Source: Fimenecus sp052273625 (lineage in GTDB: Bacteria > Bacillota > Clostridia > Oscillospirales > Acutalibacteraceae). Taken from it: a stretch of DNA of 64,000 nt. Shown here one piece after another: positions 1 to 7,920 of the stretch. A program made the position numbers and the translations under genes. The notes beneath the pieces are model-generated. The model saw only the letters and a list, made by a program, of their open reading frames with translations, was not told the origin of the DNA and searched no databases. The stretch spans positions 107,761 to 171,760 of the forward strand of contig DAVZHW010000002.1 in assembly GCA_052273625.1 (NCBI GenBank), written 5' to 3'. Numbering within the stretch: position 1 is the stretch's first letter; the number at the start of each line of letters is the position of its first letter.

Positions 1-55
1 CATCAAAAATCCTGTTTGGCAATAGAAAAAACTGCCCACTGCAATTTTTACGCAT
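1..55 (-). CDS. N-terminus of a truncated gene, possibly a helix-turn-helix replication-type protein
   Basis: The minus strand shows a strong AGGAGG ribosome binding site (about 62-68) and an ATG at 53-55. The frame stays open to the window edge and reads MRKNCSGQFFLLPNRIFD. The 'FFLLPN.IF' start resembles the N-termini of small helix-turn-helix proteins of plasmid and conjugative elements (replication initiation or replisome organiser-like), but 18 residues cannot prove this. The gene reads leftward, away from the restriction-modification operon. Confidence 0.5.
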   Translation of the reverse strand, partial: MRKNCSGQFFLLPNRIFD

Positions 56-131
56 ACGAAAACCTCCTTCTAAATTGTTCGAGAGAATATTTTTATCAAG
101 TGAAAACCAAAAGAAAAACACCGTTCAAAAA

Positions 132-193
132 ACTCCCTCTACTATACAGAGAAAAATCCTCATTTTGTTCGGGTGTTTTTCAAAAATCTTTAC
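132..193. repeat. Imperfect ~60-bp direct repeat, copy 1
   Basis: This copy matches 229-290. The best-conserved block is CCCTCT, seven A/T/C bases, then AGAGAAAAAT, so CTCT and AGAG form a small dyad. A looser TTTTGTT...GTGTTTT...TTTACA tail follows. Both copies sit upstream of the truncated gene at 1-55, where they could serve as operators or iterons. Confidence 0.55.
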
Positions 194-228
194 ACCTTGT
201 TTACATTTGATTTCACTAAAGAAAAAAA

Positions 229-290
229 TATCCCTCTATAATACAGAGAAAAATTCAAGTTTTGTTGATGTGTTTTGAGAAAAATTTACA
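229..290. repeat. Imperfect ~60-bp direct repeat, copy 2
   Basis: Second copy of the repeat at 132-193, with the same CCCTCT...AGAGAAAAAT core and TTTACA end. It lies between the terminator of the restriction operon and copy 1. The 243 bases between the two flanking genes hold no other convincing coding sequence. Confidence 0.55.
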
Positions 291-297
291 AAAAAAT

Positions 298-336
298 AAA
301 GTTTCTTACAATGCGTTATGCATCATAAGAAACTTT
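298..336 (-). terminator. Terminator of the leftward restriction-modification operon
   Basis: The arms AAAGTTTCTTA and TAAGAAACTTT pair perfectly. Read on the minus strand the stem is followed by a T-rich run. It lies 19 bases past the HNH gene stop. Confidence 0.75.
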
Positions 337-354
337 ACTGTTGATTAAATATGT

Positions 355-1095
355 TTATGCAACAAAAATAATATCTCGGTGATATTCTAAATTATGAATC
401 ATAGAAGGTGTCGATTTCAAATTCACAATTATTTTTTTATCCAAACCTAAAATGGTTCGGTTGTTGTCGTTTACAAATGAAGACACAACAATTGAACCAT
501 CATTTGCAAATGTAATCAGACCGCTGTCGAACAGTCTGTCAAAATCGGCACTCAGTAGGATTCCGTTATCAGTACTTAATCTTTCATCGTTTTCCGAAAC
601 AGACCATGGCTTAATATGGCTGGCAATTAAAAGTTTGGATAAGTCTATTCCCGTAACAACACATTTGCCATCATATTTTTCAAATAATGACTTTCTGAAT
701 TTTCCCTGTCCGATTCTGGATTTTATAAGTGCTTCTTTTTCGGTTTTGGTTATATCCGTATTTGCTTTGATGGAATCTACGATTTCAAGTTCTTTGGTAT
801 CAACACCGTCAATCGTATCTAAAACAAAGTATCGGTACTGTTTGAGACCGTTACTGTACATACGCTTTCCTTTTTGATTTTTTGCAATAAATTCAGGATT
901 TACAAGAATTAAAGCAACAGCTAAATCAAGTTCACTTAAAGACATATTAAGCAAACTGTTATTTATTATTCCGGCCGAAAGCATATCGTTAGATATCGTG
1001 TTTACAGCTCTTGTATATTTTTCTATTGAACTTTCAGATAAATTTGTGTGTTCGTTCATCCATTCGCTGAAATTATGTAGAACAGAATCTTTCAT
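355..1095 (-). CDS. HNH endonuclease, probable restriction enzyme paired with the adjacent C5 methylase
   Basis: The 246-residue protein has a C-terminal HNH nuclease domain of the HNH_2 type: CVVTG (145-149), ASHIKPW (158-164, with the central His), DNG (176-178) and FDSGLITF near 190. The N-terminal 100 residues are helical and not assigned. The gene starts 5 bases after the stop of the C5 methylase and has an AAGGT ribosome binding site, so the two are cotranscribed. HNH proteins of this form are often restriction endonucleases encoded beside their methylase. That role is inferred from context, and the target site cannot be read from sequence. It is the last gene of the operon, ahead of a good terminator. 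Confidence 0.8.
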   Translation of the reverse strand: MKDSVLHNFSEWMNEHTNLSESSIEKYTRAVNTISNDMLSAGIINNSLLNMSLSELDLAVALILVNPEFIAKNQKGKRMYSNGLKQYRYFVLDTIDGVDTKELEIVDSIKANTDITKTEKEALIKSRIGQGKFRKSLFEKYDGKCVVTGIDLSKLLIASHIKPWSVSENDERLSTDNGILLSADFDRLFDSGLITFANDGSIVVSSFVNDNNRTILGLDKKIIVNLKSTPSMIHNLEYHRDIIFVA

Positions 1096-1100
1096 AATAT

Positions 1101-2057
1101 TTACCTTTTAAATAAAAATACATTTTGAATATGTTTTACAATGCTATTAACTAAAGGGATAGCTACAGTGTTTCCGCATTGTTTATACATACTTTTTGTC
1201 GGTATATCTGGAAAGTCAAAAGACTTCGGGAAGCCCTGCAAGGCAAGACACTCTTTCGGCGTAATTGTTCTGATACCGAAATCGTCTTTTATAATTGGCA
1301 CACGATTATACCAAGTCCCCATATTGGCTTTAAGCGTAAAAGAAATACCGTCCTTACTTTTTTGAATACCGTAATCAGAAAATCTGTATATTTGATTTTC
1401 GTCTGTTATAGCAGCGTTCATCTTTTGATACTGTACAGAATTCTCATTAAGATAAAAGATGTTGTCCGCTTTCACGCTTCGGTCGATAATATCAAATATG
1501 TGCTTTTTGAGCGGTTGTTCTTTCGGAAATTGAAATTTATTACACATATCAAAATCCTTAAAAGCAACGAGATATGTTCTCGTTCTGTGTTGCGGTATTC
1601 CGTAGTTACAAGCGTCTGCAATAATATATCTTATGTAGTAACTTCTTTCCGACAACTCATTGTGAATACGATTAAAGGTTTTGCCGTTATCGTGTTCCGT
1701 AAGATTTGCGACATTTTCAAGAAAGATAATTTTGGGCTTTTTAGCGTCTGCTATTCTCATTATTTCAAAGAAAATATTGCCTCTTTCGTCGGCAAAACCT
1801 TTTCTGTTACCGCATACCGAAAACGATTGACACGGAAATCCTGCGGCGAGAATATCAAAATCCGGTATATCATCTGCACCGATTTTTCTTATATCGCATT
1901 CGGTCAATACCGTATCAGGGAAATTGTATCTGTATGTTTTGCAGGCATCTTTATCAATTTCGTTTGCCCATACAATTTCAAATCCCGCTTGTTGAAAAGC
2001 CAAGTCAATGCCGCCGATGCCGGCAAATAAACTGCATACCTTATATTTATCTTTCAT
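1101..2057 (-). CDS. DNA (cytosine-5) methyltransferase
   Basis: The 318-residue protein has all the core C5-methyltransferase motifs: FAGIGG (11-16, S-adenosylmethionine loop), GFPCQSFS with catalytic Cys76, ENV (114-116), QHRTR (156-160) and a C-terminal QCGNTVAIP. The short segment between QHRTR and the C-terminal motif is the target-recognition region, and it differs clearly from that of the HpaII-like methylase at 3141-4145, so a second specificity is likely. Its ATG shares one base with the TAA of the HpaII gene (TAATG), indicating coupled translation. It probably protects against the HNH nuclease encoded next. The recognition site is unknown. Confidence 0.93.
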   Translation of the reverse strand: MKDKYKVCSLFAGIGGIDLAFQQAGFEIVWANEIDKDACKTYRYNFPDTVLTECDIRKIGADDIPDFDILAAGFPCQSFSVCGNRKGFADERGNIFFEIMRIADAKKPKIIFLENVANLTEHDNGKTFNRIHNELSERSYYIRYIIADACNYGIPQHRTRTYLVAFKDFDMCNKFQFPKEQPLKKHIFDIIDRSVKADNIFYLNENSVQYQKMNAAITDENQIYRFSDYGIQKSKDGISFTLKANMGTWYNRVPIIKDDFGIRTITPKECLALQGFPKSFDFPDIPTKSMYKQCGNTVAIPLVNSIVKHIQNVFLFKR

Positions 2058-3148
2058 TATTTTATAAATCTAACTTGTAAATTCAGTTTAATATAAAATT
2101 TTCCGTTTTCTTTATATATCGAGCCGAATCCGTGACGGGATGTACTTGCGGTTTCAAACTTGGTATTGTTTATCAAATAAGTTTCAAATTCATTTCTGTT
2201 AAACAAATGATAGCACAATACTTCTCCGTCTTCTCTGACTATTATGTATCCGCCCGTAGCGTCGGCAGTACCGTCCCAAACTTTTGACGGAAGCATGCCG
2301 AGGGCGCACTCTGCGAGAAATTTTTTGAACTTGTATTCATAAAACGGATGACCTTTTGATAAATTATATCCGATTGGGTTATTTACATTTAACGATTCAA
2401 GTGAATTTGTTACTGTATTAACTCCGGATGAATAGTACTCTTTAAGCATATATGCACAGATTTCAGGGAGGTCACCGTCAATCAACTGCAAATTACTTTC
2501 AAAAATATCGTTATCCATTGAACAATACTTTATGTCGCAATCGCAACCGGAGAGAAAATCAAATCTGTCTTTGAATTTCTTGGAACAAGTATTAAAGCCG
2601 TTCATCACATCATCGTTTATATTACCTGTAACTTCAAAAACAAAATTTGTTGTTTTGCCTGCATTGATAAGTGTGGACGGACTGCCTAATCTTGACTTGA
2701 TACTGAAGCCCTGAACAGTTTCATAACCTGTGTTTATATCATGAATTTTAATCCGAATATCTGCTTTATCGGTTGATTTTGCTTTAAGTACACCTATATT
2801 CAGTTGCTCTAAAAATTCTTCGGTATCCTGCGATTCAAAAGATGATTTGTTTGCATTGATTATTTCATTGTAAAGATTATCGGCGGCAGTCTTGAATTCG
2901 TCACAAGATAATGTAAGCAGTACATCCTCTGTATCTGTTTTGACAACAGATACGGTATCATCGGCTTTGTTAATTCTGAATTCAAGTGTACCGATAGGCT
3001 CGGTACGAATTATATTGATTATGTTATAAAACATATCATCTTTTTTATTCAATTCGGCATCCGCAGCATACAATTTCTTTATTTCAAGCAAACGAAGAAA
3101 AGCATATATTTCGCTCCATTCGCCTTTGTTTCCCGAAAGTTTAGGCAT
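2057..3148 (-). CDS. HpaII-family type II restriction endonuclease
   Basis: This 363-residue protein opens MPKLSGNKGEWSEIYAFLRL, and GNKGEWSEIY followed by KLYAADAELN closely resembles what I recall of R.HpaII (Pfam RE_HpaII). The family cleaves CCGG. I placed the start at the ATG at 3148 because a GGAGG site sits 8 bases upstream. The longer open frame to 3193 would add 15 residues with no family resemblance. The start overlaps the end of the methylase gene by 8 bases, so methylase and nuclease are made in order from one transcript, methylase first. The protein is intact and full length for the family. Confidence 0.9.
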   Translation of the reverse strand: MPKLSGNKGEWSEIYAFLRLLEIKKLYAADAELNKKDDMFYNIINIIRTEPIGTLEFRINKADDTVSVVKTDTEDVLLTLSCDEFKTAADNLYNEIINANKSSFESQDTEEFLEQLNIGVLKAKSTDKADIRIKIHDINTGYETVQGFSIKSRLGSPSTLINAGKTTNFVFEVTGNINDDVMNGFNTCSKKFKDRFDFLSGCDCDIKYCSMDNDIFESNLQLIDGDLPEICAYMLKEYYSSGVNTVTNSLESLNVNNPIGYNLSKGHPFYEYKFKKFLAECALGMLPSKVWDGTADATGGYIIVREDGEVLCYHLFNRNEFETYLINNTKFETASTSRHGFGSIYKENGKFYIKLNLQVRFIK

Positions 3149-4145
3149 TGTCGAGTACCTCCTTAATTTGTTTTGCAATAGCTTCAATAACATTTACGGT
3201 TACGCTGTTTCCGAATTGTTTATAAAGATGGACATCGGCAAGAGGCAGATTGTAAGTATCGGGAAATCCCTGCAAACGAGCCCATTCTCTCGGAGTCATT
3301 TTTCTAATACCTTCCTTATTAACTTCACCTTTTATGTGTGTTGTCGGCGTTAAATCTTTCTGACGTTTATCAATCAGCAGATTGCGTTCTCTGCCCATTC
3401 CGCCGCATACAATAGCACCGGCAATGCCGTCCCATTCACGAATTTCGTATCCGAATCCGTTACCTTTAGCCTCGTGACGAGCTTTGTGTCTTCTGAGGGT
3501 TTCAACATAAACATCACTTAAATAATATTTAGCCGGTACAGGCTTTTCTTCTATAATGTCTTTTAGCCTTTTTGTATCATCCGTCGCCTTTGGAAATTCA
3601 AATTTTTCGGGTGCAATATCATTTCTGAAAGCCACGATATATATTCTCTCTCTGTTCTGCGGAACTCCGAAATCTTTGCTGTTCAATACTTGACTGAAAA
3701 CTTTATATCCCAAATCTTCAAAAGTATTTTTGATTATTTCAAATGTTCTTCCTCTGTCATGTATCTTAAGTCCTTTAACGTTCTCACAGAAAATAACCTT
3801 GGGTTTGTCTGCTTCGCAAATTCTCGCAACATCAAGAAACAAAGTGCCTCGGCACAATCCTTTATAATTATCATTAAACCCTTGCCTTTTTCCTGCAAGA
3901 CTGAATGCTTGGCAAGGAAACCCGGCAAGACATATATCAAATTGAGGAATATCATTTTCGTTTATCTTTGTTATGTCTCCGGCAATCTCAAAATCATCTT
4001 TGAAATTTGCTTTGTATGTTTTTTGAGCATATTCATCCCACTCGCTTACAAAAACCGTGTTAATTTCATCCCCGAAGGCTCGTTCAAATCCAAGACGAAT
4101 ACCGCCGATACCCGCAAACAAATCAATAGAGTTATATGTTACCAT
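3141..4145 (-). CDS. DNA (cytosine-5) methyltransferase, HpaII type (CCGG)
   Basis: The 334-residue C5 methyltransferase has FAGIGG (10-15), GFPCQAFS with catalytic Cys78, ENVKGL (121-126), QNRER and QFGNSV. The target-recognition stretch KGNGFGYEI...GGMGRERNLLID and the following IKGEVNKEGIRKMTPREW match M.HpaII as I remember it, so methylation of CCGG is a well-supported prediction. It sits between vsr (14-base overlap) and the HpaII-family nuclease (8-base overlap). The start ATG lies within the vsr 3' end. Confidence 0.93.
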   Translation of the reverse strand: MVTYNSIDLFAGIGGIRLGFERAFGDEINTVFVSEWDEYAQKTYKANFKDDFEIAGDITKINENDIPQFDICLAGFPCQAFSLAGKRQGFNDNYKGLCRGTLFLDVARICEADKPKVIFCENVKGLKIHDRGRTFEIIKNTFEDLGYKVFSQVLNSKDFGVPQNRERIYIVAFRNDIAPEKFEFPKATDDTKRLKDIIEEKPVPAKYYLSDVYVETLRRHKARHEAKGNGFGYEIREWDGIAGAIVCGGMGRERNLLIDKRQKDLTPTTHIKGEVNKEGIRKMTPREWARLQGFPDTYNLPLADVHLYKQFGNSVTVNVIEAIAKQIKEVLDNA

Positions 4146-4557
4146 TATTACCTTTTACCGTCCTCTCAATTTCATCGGCACACGCCTGTAAATTCTTTTT
4201 AATGTCATCGCCCCAAAATCTAAGTACTGTCCAACCCAAATTTTCAAGTGTTTCATTTACCAAACTATCTCGAGCAATGTTTTTTTCAATTTTAGGAATC
4301 CAAAACTCTTGATGTGATTTGAATTCTTTTTTCTTATTATCCCAATCATAACCGTGCCAAAATTCACTGTCACAGAATACCGCAACTTTTTTGCCTATAA
4401 AAACAATATCCGGTTTACCGAACACTTTCTTGGAATTTTTTTGATAGCGCAAGCCTCTTGCCCAAAGCTCTTTTCTAAGCATAATTTCTATCTTTGTGTC
4501 TTTGGATTTTATTGCTTTCATATTTTTATGTCTTTGTTCAGGTGAGTGATTATCCAT
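4132..4557 (-). CDS. vsr: Very short patch repair (Vsr) endonuclease
   Basis: The 141-residue protein starts MDNHSPEQRHKNMKAIKSKD, which is typical of Vsr. The catalytic Asp50 lies in FGKPDIVF and the conserved histidine in SEFWHGYDW (65-72). The C-terminus 'LENLGWTVLRFWGDDI' is also characteristic. Vsr nicks T:G mismatches produced when 5-methylcytosine deaminates, so it guards against mutation caused by the C5 methylases encoded after it. It is the first gene of the five-gene leftward operon and overlaps the HpaII-type methylase by 14 bases. Its own ribosome binding site is weak (GAAG). Confidence 0.92.
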   Translation of the reverse strand: MDNHSPEQRHKNMKAIKSKDTKIEIMLRKELWARGLRYQKNSKKVFGKPDIVFIGKKVAVFCDSEFWHGYDWDNKKKEFKSHQEFWIPKIEKNIARDSLVNETLENLGWTVLRFWGDDIKKNLQACADEIERTVKGNNGNI

Positions 4558-4627
4558 AGCTTATATTACTTCAATTATTAAAGTTTATGATTTTTCAACA
4601 ATGATTTTAACATACGGCTTTGCAAAT

Positions 4628-4647
4628 ATCAACACGAACATGTTGAT
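4628..4647. promoter_or_regulatory. Inverted repeat in the divergent promoter region
   Basis: ATCAACA, six bases, TGTTGAT forms a perfect 7-bp dyad midway between vsr (leftward) and the C5 methylase at 4765 (rightward). It could be an operator for either operon. No controller-protein gene is seen nearby, so methylase autoregulation is possible but unproven. Confidence 0.35.
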
Positions 4648-4697
4648 TTTAAGTTAATTGCTTTGTTTTTGGGACTTTACAAGCATTCAATTGTTTG

Positions 4698-4726
4698 TTG
4701 AATTTGATATATATTTGTAGTATAAT
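4698..4726 (+). promoter_or_regulatory. SigA-type promoter of the methyltransferase/GHKL-TIR operon
   Basis: TTGAAT, 17 bases, TATAAT. The predicted start is near 4733, giving a leader of about 30 bases with a GGTGGTG ribosome binding site before the ATG at 4765. Confidence 0.7.
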
Positions 4727-4764
4727 AACAGACAGAATAGAATTTATACGGTGGTGAAATTTAT

Positions 4765-5814
4765 ATGCCTAGCCAAGTTGTCGATTTGTTTTGCGGGGTT
4801 GGTGGATTAACCCGAGGATTAATTAATTCAGGATTAAATGTTACCGATGGGTTTGATATAGATGTAACATGTGAATATGCTTATGAACATAATAACGACG
4901 CACATTTTCATAATGAAAATATCAGAAACATGAACGGTAATGAAATTATTAATTGTTATAATGATGATGTTACAAGAATCCTTGTTGGATGTGCACCCTG
5001 TCAACCATTTTCTCAAATGAGGTTTAAAATGGGCAAAACAAACAATGAAGATGAAAAGTATAATCTTCTTACTGAATTCGGTCGTATGATAGAAGCAGTT
5101 CATCCTACTGTAGTTTCAATGGAAAATGTACCGCAAATAAGAACGACTTCAATATATAGTGATTTCTATGATTTGCTTGAGCGTTTGGGTTATCATATTT
5201 CGGCTAAAGTTGTGTTTTGTCCTGATTATGGAATTTCACAAACAAGGAGAAGATTCGTGTTGTTGGCTTCATTGTTGGGCAATATTGATTTGATTGATCC
5301 AACACATAACAGACAAGATGTTGTTATACGGGATTTTATTGAAGGCTTACCTGAAATTGGTGCCGGAGAAACTGATGTTAATGATCCTTTGCACAGATCA
5401 GCACGGTTATCTGAATTGAATTTAAGAAGAATACGAGCGTCTGTACAAGGAGGAACGTGGCATGACTGGCCGGAAGATTTACGATGTGAATGCCATAAAA
5501 AAGACACCGGACAAACATATAGTTCCGTTTATGGCAGATTATCATGGGATCAAATAGGCCCAACAATTACAACTCAATTCTATGCATACGGAACCGGCAG
5601 ACATGGTCATCCTGATCAGGATAGAGCATTGTCATTACGAGAAGGAGCATTGTTGCAAACTTTTCCTGCGAATTATGACTTCATAAATCCAGATGTTCCG
5701 TTTTGCTTTAGAGATATAGCGAGACATATAGGAAACGCAGTCCCTGTAAGGTTGGGTGAAATTATAGGTCAATCTATCATAAATCATTTAGCAAACAATA
5801 ATATCGATTTTTAA
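4765..5814 (+). CDS. DNA (cytosine-5) methyltransferase linked to a GHKL-TIR protein
   Basis: The 349-residue C5 methyltransferase has DLFCGVGG (7-14), GCAPCQPFSQ with catalytic Cys79, MENV (119-122), QTRRR (159-163) and the C-terminal IGNAVPVRLG. The CAPCQPFS variant and the short target-recognition region set it apart from the two methylases at 1101-2057 and 3141-4145, so this is a third, separate enzyme. It starts its own rightward operon and is followed after 19 bases by a GHKL-ATPase/TIR protein; no restriction nuclease follows. The likely role is to mark self DNA for that partner (inference). All catalytic motifs are intact. Confidence 0.92.
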   Translation: MPSQVVDLFCGVGGLTRGLINSGLNVTDGFDIDVTCEYAYEHNNDAHFHNENIRNMNGNEIINCYNDDVTRILVGCAPCQPFSQMRFKMGKTNNEDEKYNLLTEFGRMIEAVHPTVVSMENVPQIRTTSIYSDFYDLLERLGYHISAKVVFCPDYGISQTRRRFVLLASLLGNIDLIDPTHNRQDVVIRDFIEGLPEIGAGETDVNDPLHRSARLSELNLRRIRASVQGGTWHDWPEDLRCECHKKDTGQTYSSVYGRLSWDQIGPTITTQFYAYGTGRHGHPDQDRALSLREGALLQTFPANYDFINPDVPFCFRDIARHIGNAVPVRLGEIIGQSIINHLANNNIDF

Positions 5815-5833
5815 AAAATATTGAGGTAATGTG

Positions 5834-7744
5834 ATGAAGGATAAAAAGTATTATGTGGATTTTGGACCAGAATTATTGCAACTTTTAGGTCCTAATCTAT
5901 ATACAAACATTTACTATGTTTTAGGGGAAATTATAGCAAATGCATACGATGCAGATGCAGAAAATGTTTATATTATATATAATTCAGCAAAGAATTCAAT
6001 TACTATTGAAGATGACGGAAATGGTATGTCTTATGATGAAATAAATGATAAATTTTTGCCAATAGGAGTTCAAACAAGAACAAATGAATTTAATACATAT
6101 ACTCCTGTTAAAAAGCGAAAAAAGATGGGAAGAAAAGGCATCGGAAAACTGGCAGCATTATCTGTTTCAGATAGAATAAAAGTAATTTCTCAAAAAGATG
6201 GTGACAAGTCAGGATGTGTTTTATCACTTGATATTTCTCAAAAAAACAATGACGGAAAATATGAGATACCTAGTATTGACACTACTGACATTTGTTTTCA
6301 TCATATAAAAGATGGTGAAAATGGGTCAGCAATAATAATGGAAAATTCAAGATATTCAATTCATAAGAGTATAGAATCTGCAAAAAGAAATATTTCATTA
6401 ATTTTTCCGTTTGCGTGCAAAGAATTCAAAATTCATTTAGAAGATATGCTAACAAACAAGACTACTGTAATTGATGATTCTGTATCAGATATTATTAATT
6501 TATCAGATTCTTTGATAACTTTTTGTAATACCGAAAGTAAATATTATACATATCTATCTTCTTTTCATGATATTTTTAATGATAATAGGTATTATGATTC
6601 AATTAAGAAAGCATTGGATCCACAGCAATTACCAGCAAAAAAAGAATTGAAGAAACAGCAGTCTGCAATAGTTAAACAAATTGAATTAACAAATAATGAT
6701 GGGAGCAATAAGATTTATGATTTGAAAATAGAAGGTTGGATTGCTACTTATGCATCGACAAGAGATAAGAAGAAAGATTCAGATTTTCCATCAAATCATA
6801 TTTCTTTAATATCAAATGATAAATTAGGACAATTTGATATTTTACCGGATATTTCTACGGATAGAATGCAAGAAGCATATGTGGTAGGACAGTTTTATGT
6901 TGATTTACTTGAAAACACCGAATTGCCTGATATAGCCGCCAGTAACAGACAAGGTTACAAAGAAGACGATGAAAGAGTAGTTCAGACCAAAGAATTAATT
7001 AAAACAAGAGCACTAAATGCAGTTCTTTCATTAAAGGTTGATGCGACAAAAGAAAAAAATTATTTAAAAAACAGAGAAAAAGAAAAAAGGACTATTGAAG
7101 ATAAAAACAAATTTGATGAGTCAATTAGGCGAATCGTAAACAATCCGAAAATTAAAGAAGCATTTCAAGATTCTCCCGATATAAAGAAATCTCTTGAAGA
7201 TATTTATGATTTGAAAAATTCTTTAAAAGAGAAATACAAGAAAGTTATGATTAGCCATGCCAGTGAAGATAAGCCAGTTATTGATGAGTTAGAAAAAATA
7301 TTGCATTTTTGTGGATTTTCAAAGAATGAAATATTATATACTAGTTCAAACAATTATGAATCGGGATACCCTAATGCTTATACTGATATTTATGATTATC
7401 TTCATGATTTTTTTGTTGATACTGTTATGAAACCTGATATCTGTGTTATTTATGTACTTAGTTCTAATTTTGCAAGTAAATGGCCACCGATTCTTGAAGC
7501 AGGTGCGGGATGGATTTTAGATAACAAGAAATTTCCTATGTTTACAGATACATCAGAATCTATTAAACCGCCATTCAAAGGTAATGAGTATACCCCTTGC
7601 CTAAAATTCGGAATTACTGAGAAGCAAGCACATTATCTTGCGAATGCAATTAAAATGATTTGTGAAAGGTGCAATAAACTTGAAAAAACAGAACAACAAA
7701 TATTCACGTTCATTGAATCAACAAAATTAGTGAACTACAAATAG
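5834..7744 (+). CDS. GHKL (MORC/MutL-like) ATPase fused to a C-terminal TIR domain, putative defence effector
   Basis: The N-terminal half is a GHKL ATPase with EIIANAYDADA (33-43, the Glu/Asn Mg-ATP motif), DDGNGM (61-66) and GRKGIGKLA (100-108, the ATP lid). Residues 110-400 look like the S5/transducer part. A charged coiled stretch (400-465) leads to a TIR domain: VMISHASEDK (472-481), then an acidic residue in WPPILEAGAG (Glu556), the usual position of the NADase catalytic glutamate. MORC-type ATPases linked to C5 methylases are known in restriction-like islands, and bacterial TIR domains often consume NAD on phage sensing. Linking the two here is my inference. I chose ATG 5834 (GAGG 7 bases upstream) over the GTG at 5831. 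A terminator follows directly, so the unit is two genes. Confidence 0.85.
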   Translation: MKDKKYYVDFGPELLQLLGPNLYTNIYYVLGEIIANAYDADAENVYIIYNSAKNSITIEDDGNGMSYDEINDKFLPIGVQTRTNEFNTYTPVKKRKKMGRKGIGKLAALSVSDRIKVISQKDGDKSGCVLSLDISQKNNDGKYEIPSIDTTDICFHHIKDGENGSAIIMENSRYSIHKSIESAKRNISLIFPFACKEFKIHLEDMLTNKTTVIDDSVSDIINLSDSLITFCNTESKYYTYLSSFHDIFNDNRYYDSIKKALDPQQLPAKKELKKQQSAIVKQIELTNNDGSNKIYDLKIEGWIATYASTRDKKKDSDFPSNHISLISNDKLGQFDILPDISTDRMQEAYVVGQFYVDLLENTELPDIAASNRQGYKEDDERVVQTKELIKTRALNAVLSLKVDATKEKNYLKNREKEKRTIEDKNKFDESIRRIVNNPKIKEAFQDSPDIKKSLEDIYDLKNSLKEKYKKVMISHASEDKPVIDELEKILHFCGFSKNEILYTSSNNYESGYPNAYTDIYDYLHDFFVDTVMKPDICVIYVLSSNFASKWPPILEAGAGWILDNKKFPMFTDTSESIKPPFKGNEYTPCLKFGITEKQAHYLANAIKMICERCNKLEKTEQQIFTFIESTKLVNYK

Positions 7745-7745
7745 T

Positions 7746-7782
7746 AAAGGAACTGTTCCATTAAAAGTGGGACAGTTCCTTT
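7746..7782 (+). terminator. Terminator of the methyltransferase/GHKL-TIR operon
   Basis: A 15-bp stem AAAGGAACTGTTCCA / TGGGACAGTTCCTTT with one G-U pair and a 7-base loop begins two bases after the TAG. The sequence from 7783 to 7920 holds nothing further that I recognise. Confidence 0.8.
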
Positions 7783-7920
7783 GTTGCTATATTGGAAATA
7801 TTTTTGGCTAGTTTGTTTTTTGTTTTGACTTTTATTATAGTATTTACAATTACTTTTGATTTGTATATCTGTATCATTGTTAATTGTGATCTGTTTTTTT
7901 GATTGTGTTACACTCTTTAT

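Noticed and set aside
16..278. Two open frames of 64 and 67 codons on the plus strand
   Set aside because: They run over the leftward truncated gene start and the direct repeats, lack ribosome binding sites and read like translated AT-rich repeats.
130..290. CRISPR array
   Set aside because: Only two imperfect copies exist, with no regular spacer and no cas genes anywhere in the window.
1179..2030. 283-codon plus-strand frame
   Set aside because: It lies fully antisense to the C5 methylase with all motifs intact and has no start signal, so it is a shadow frame.
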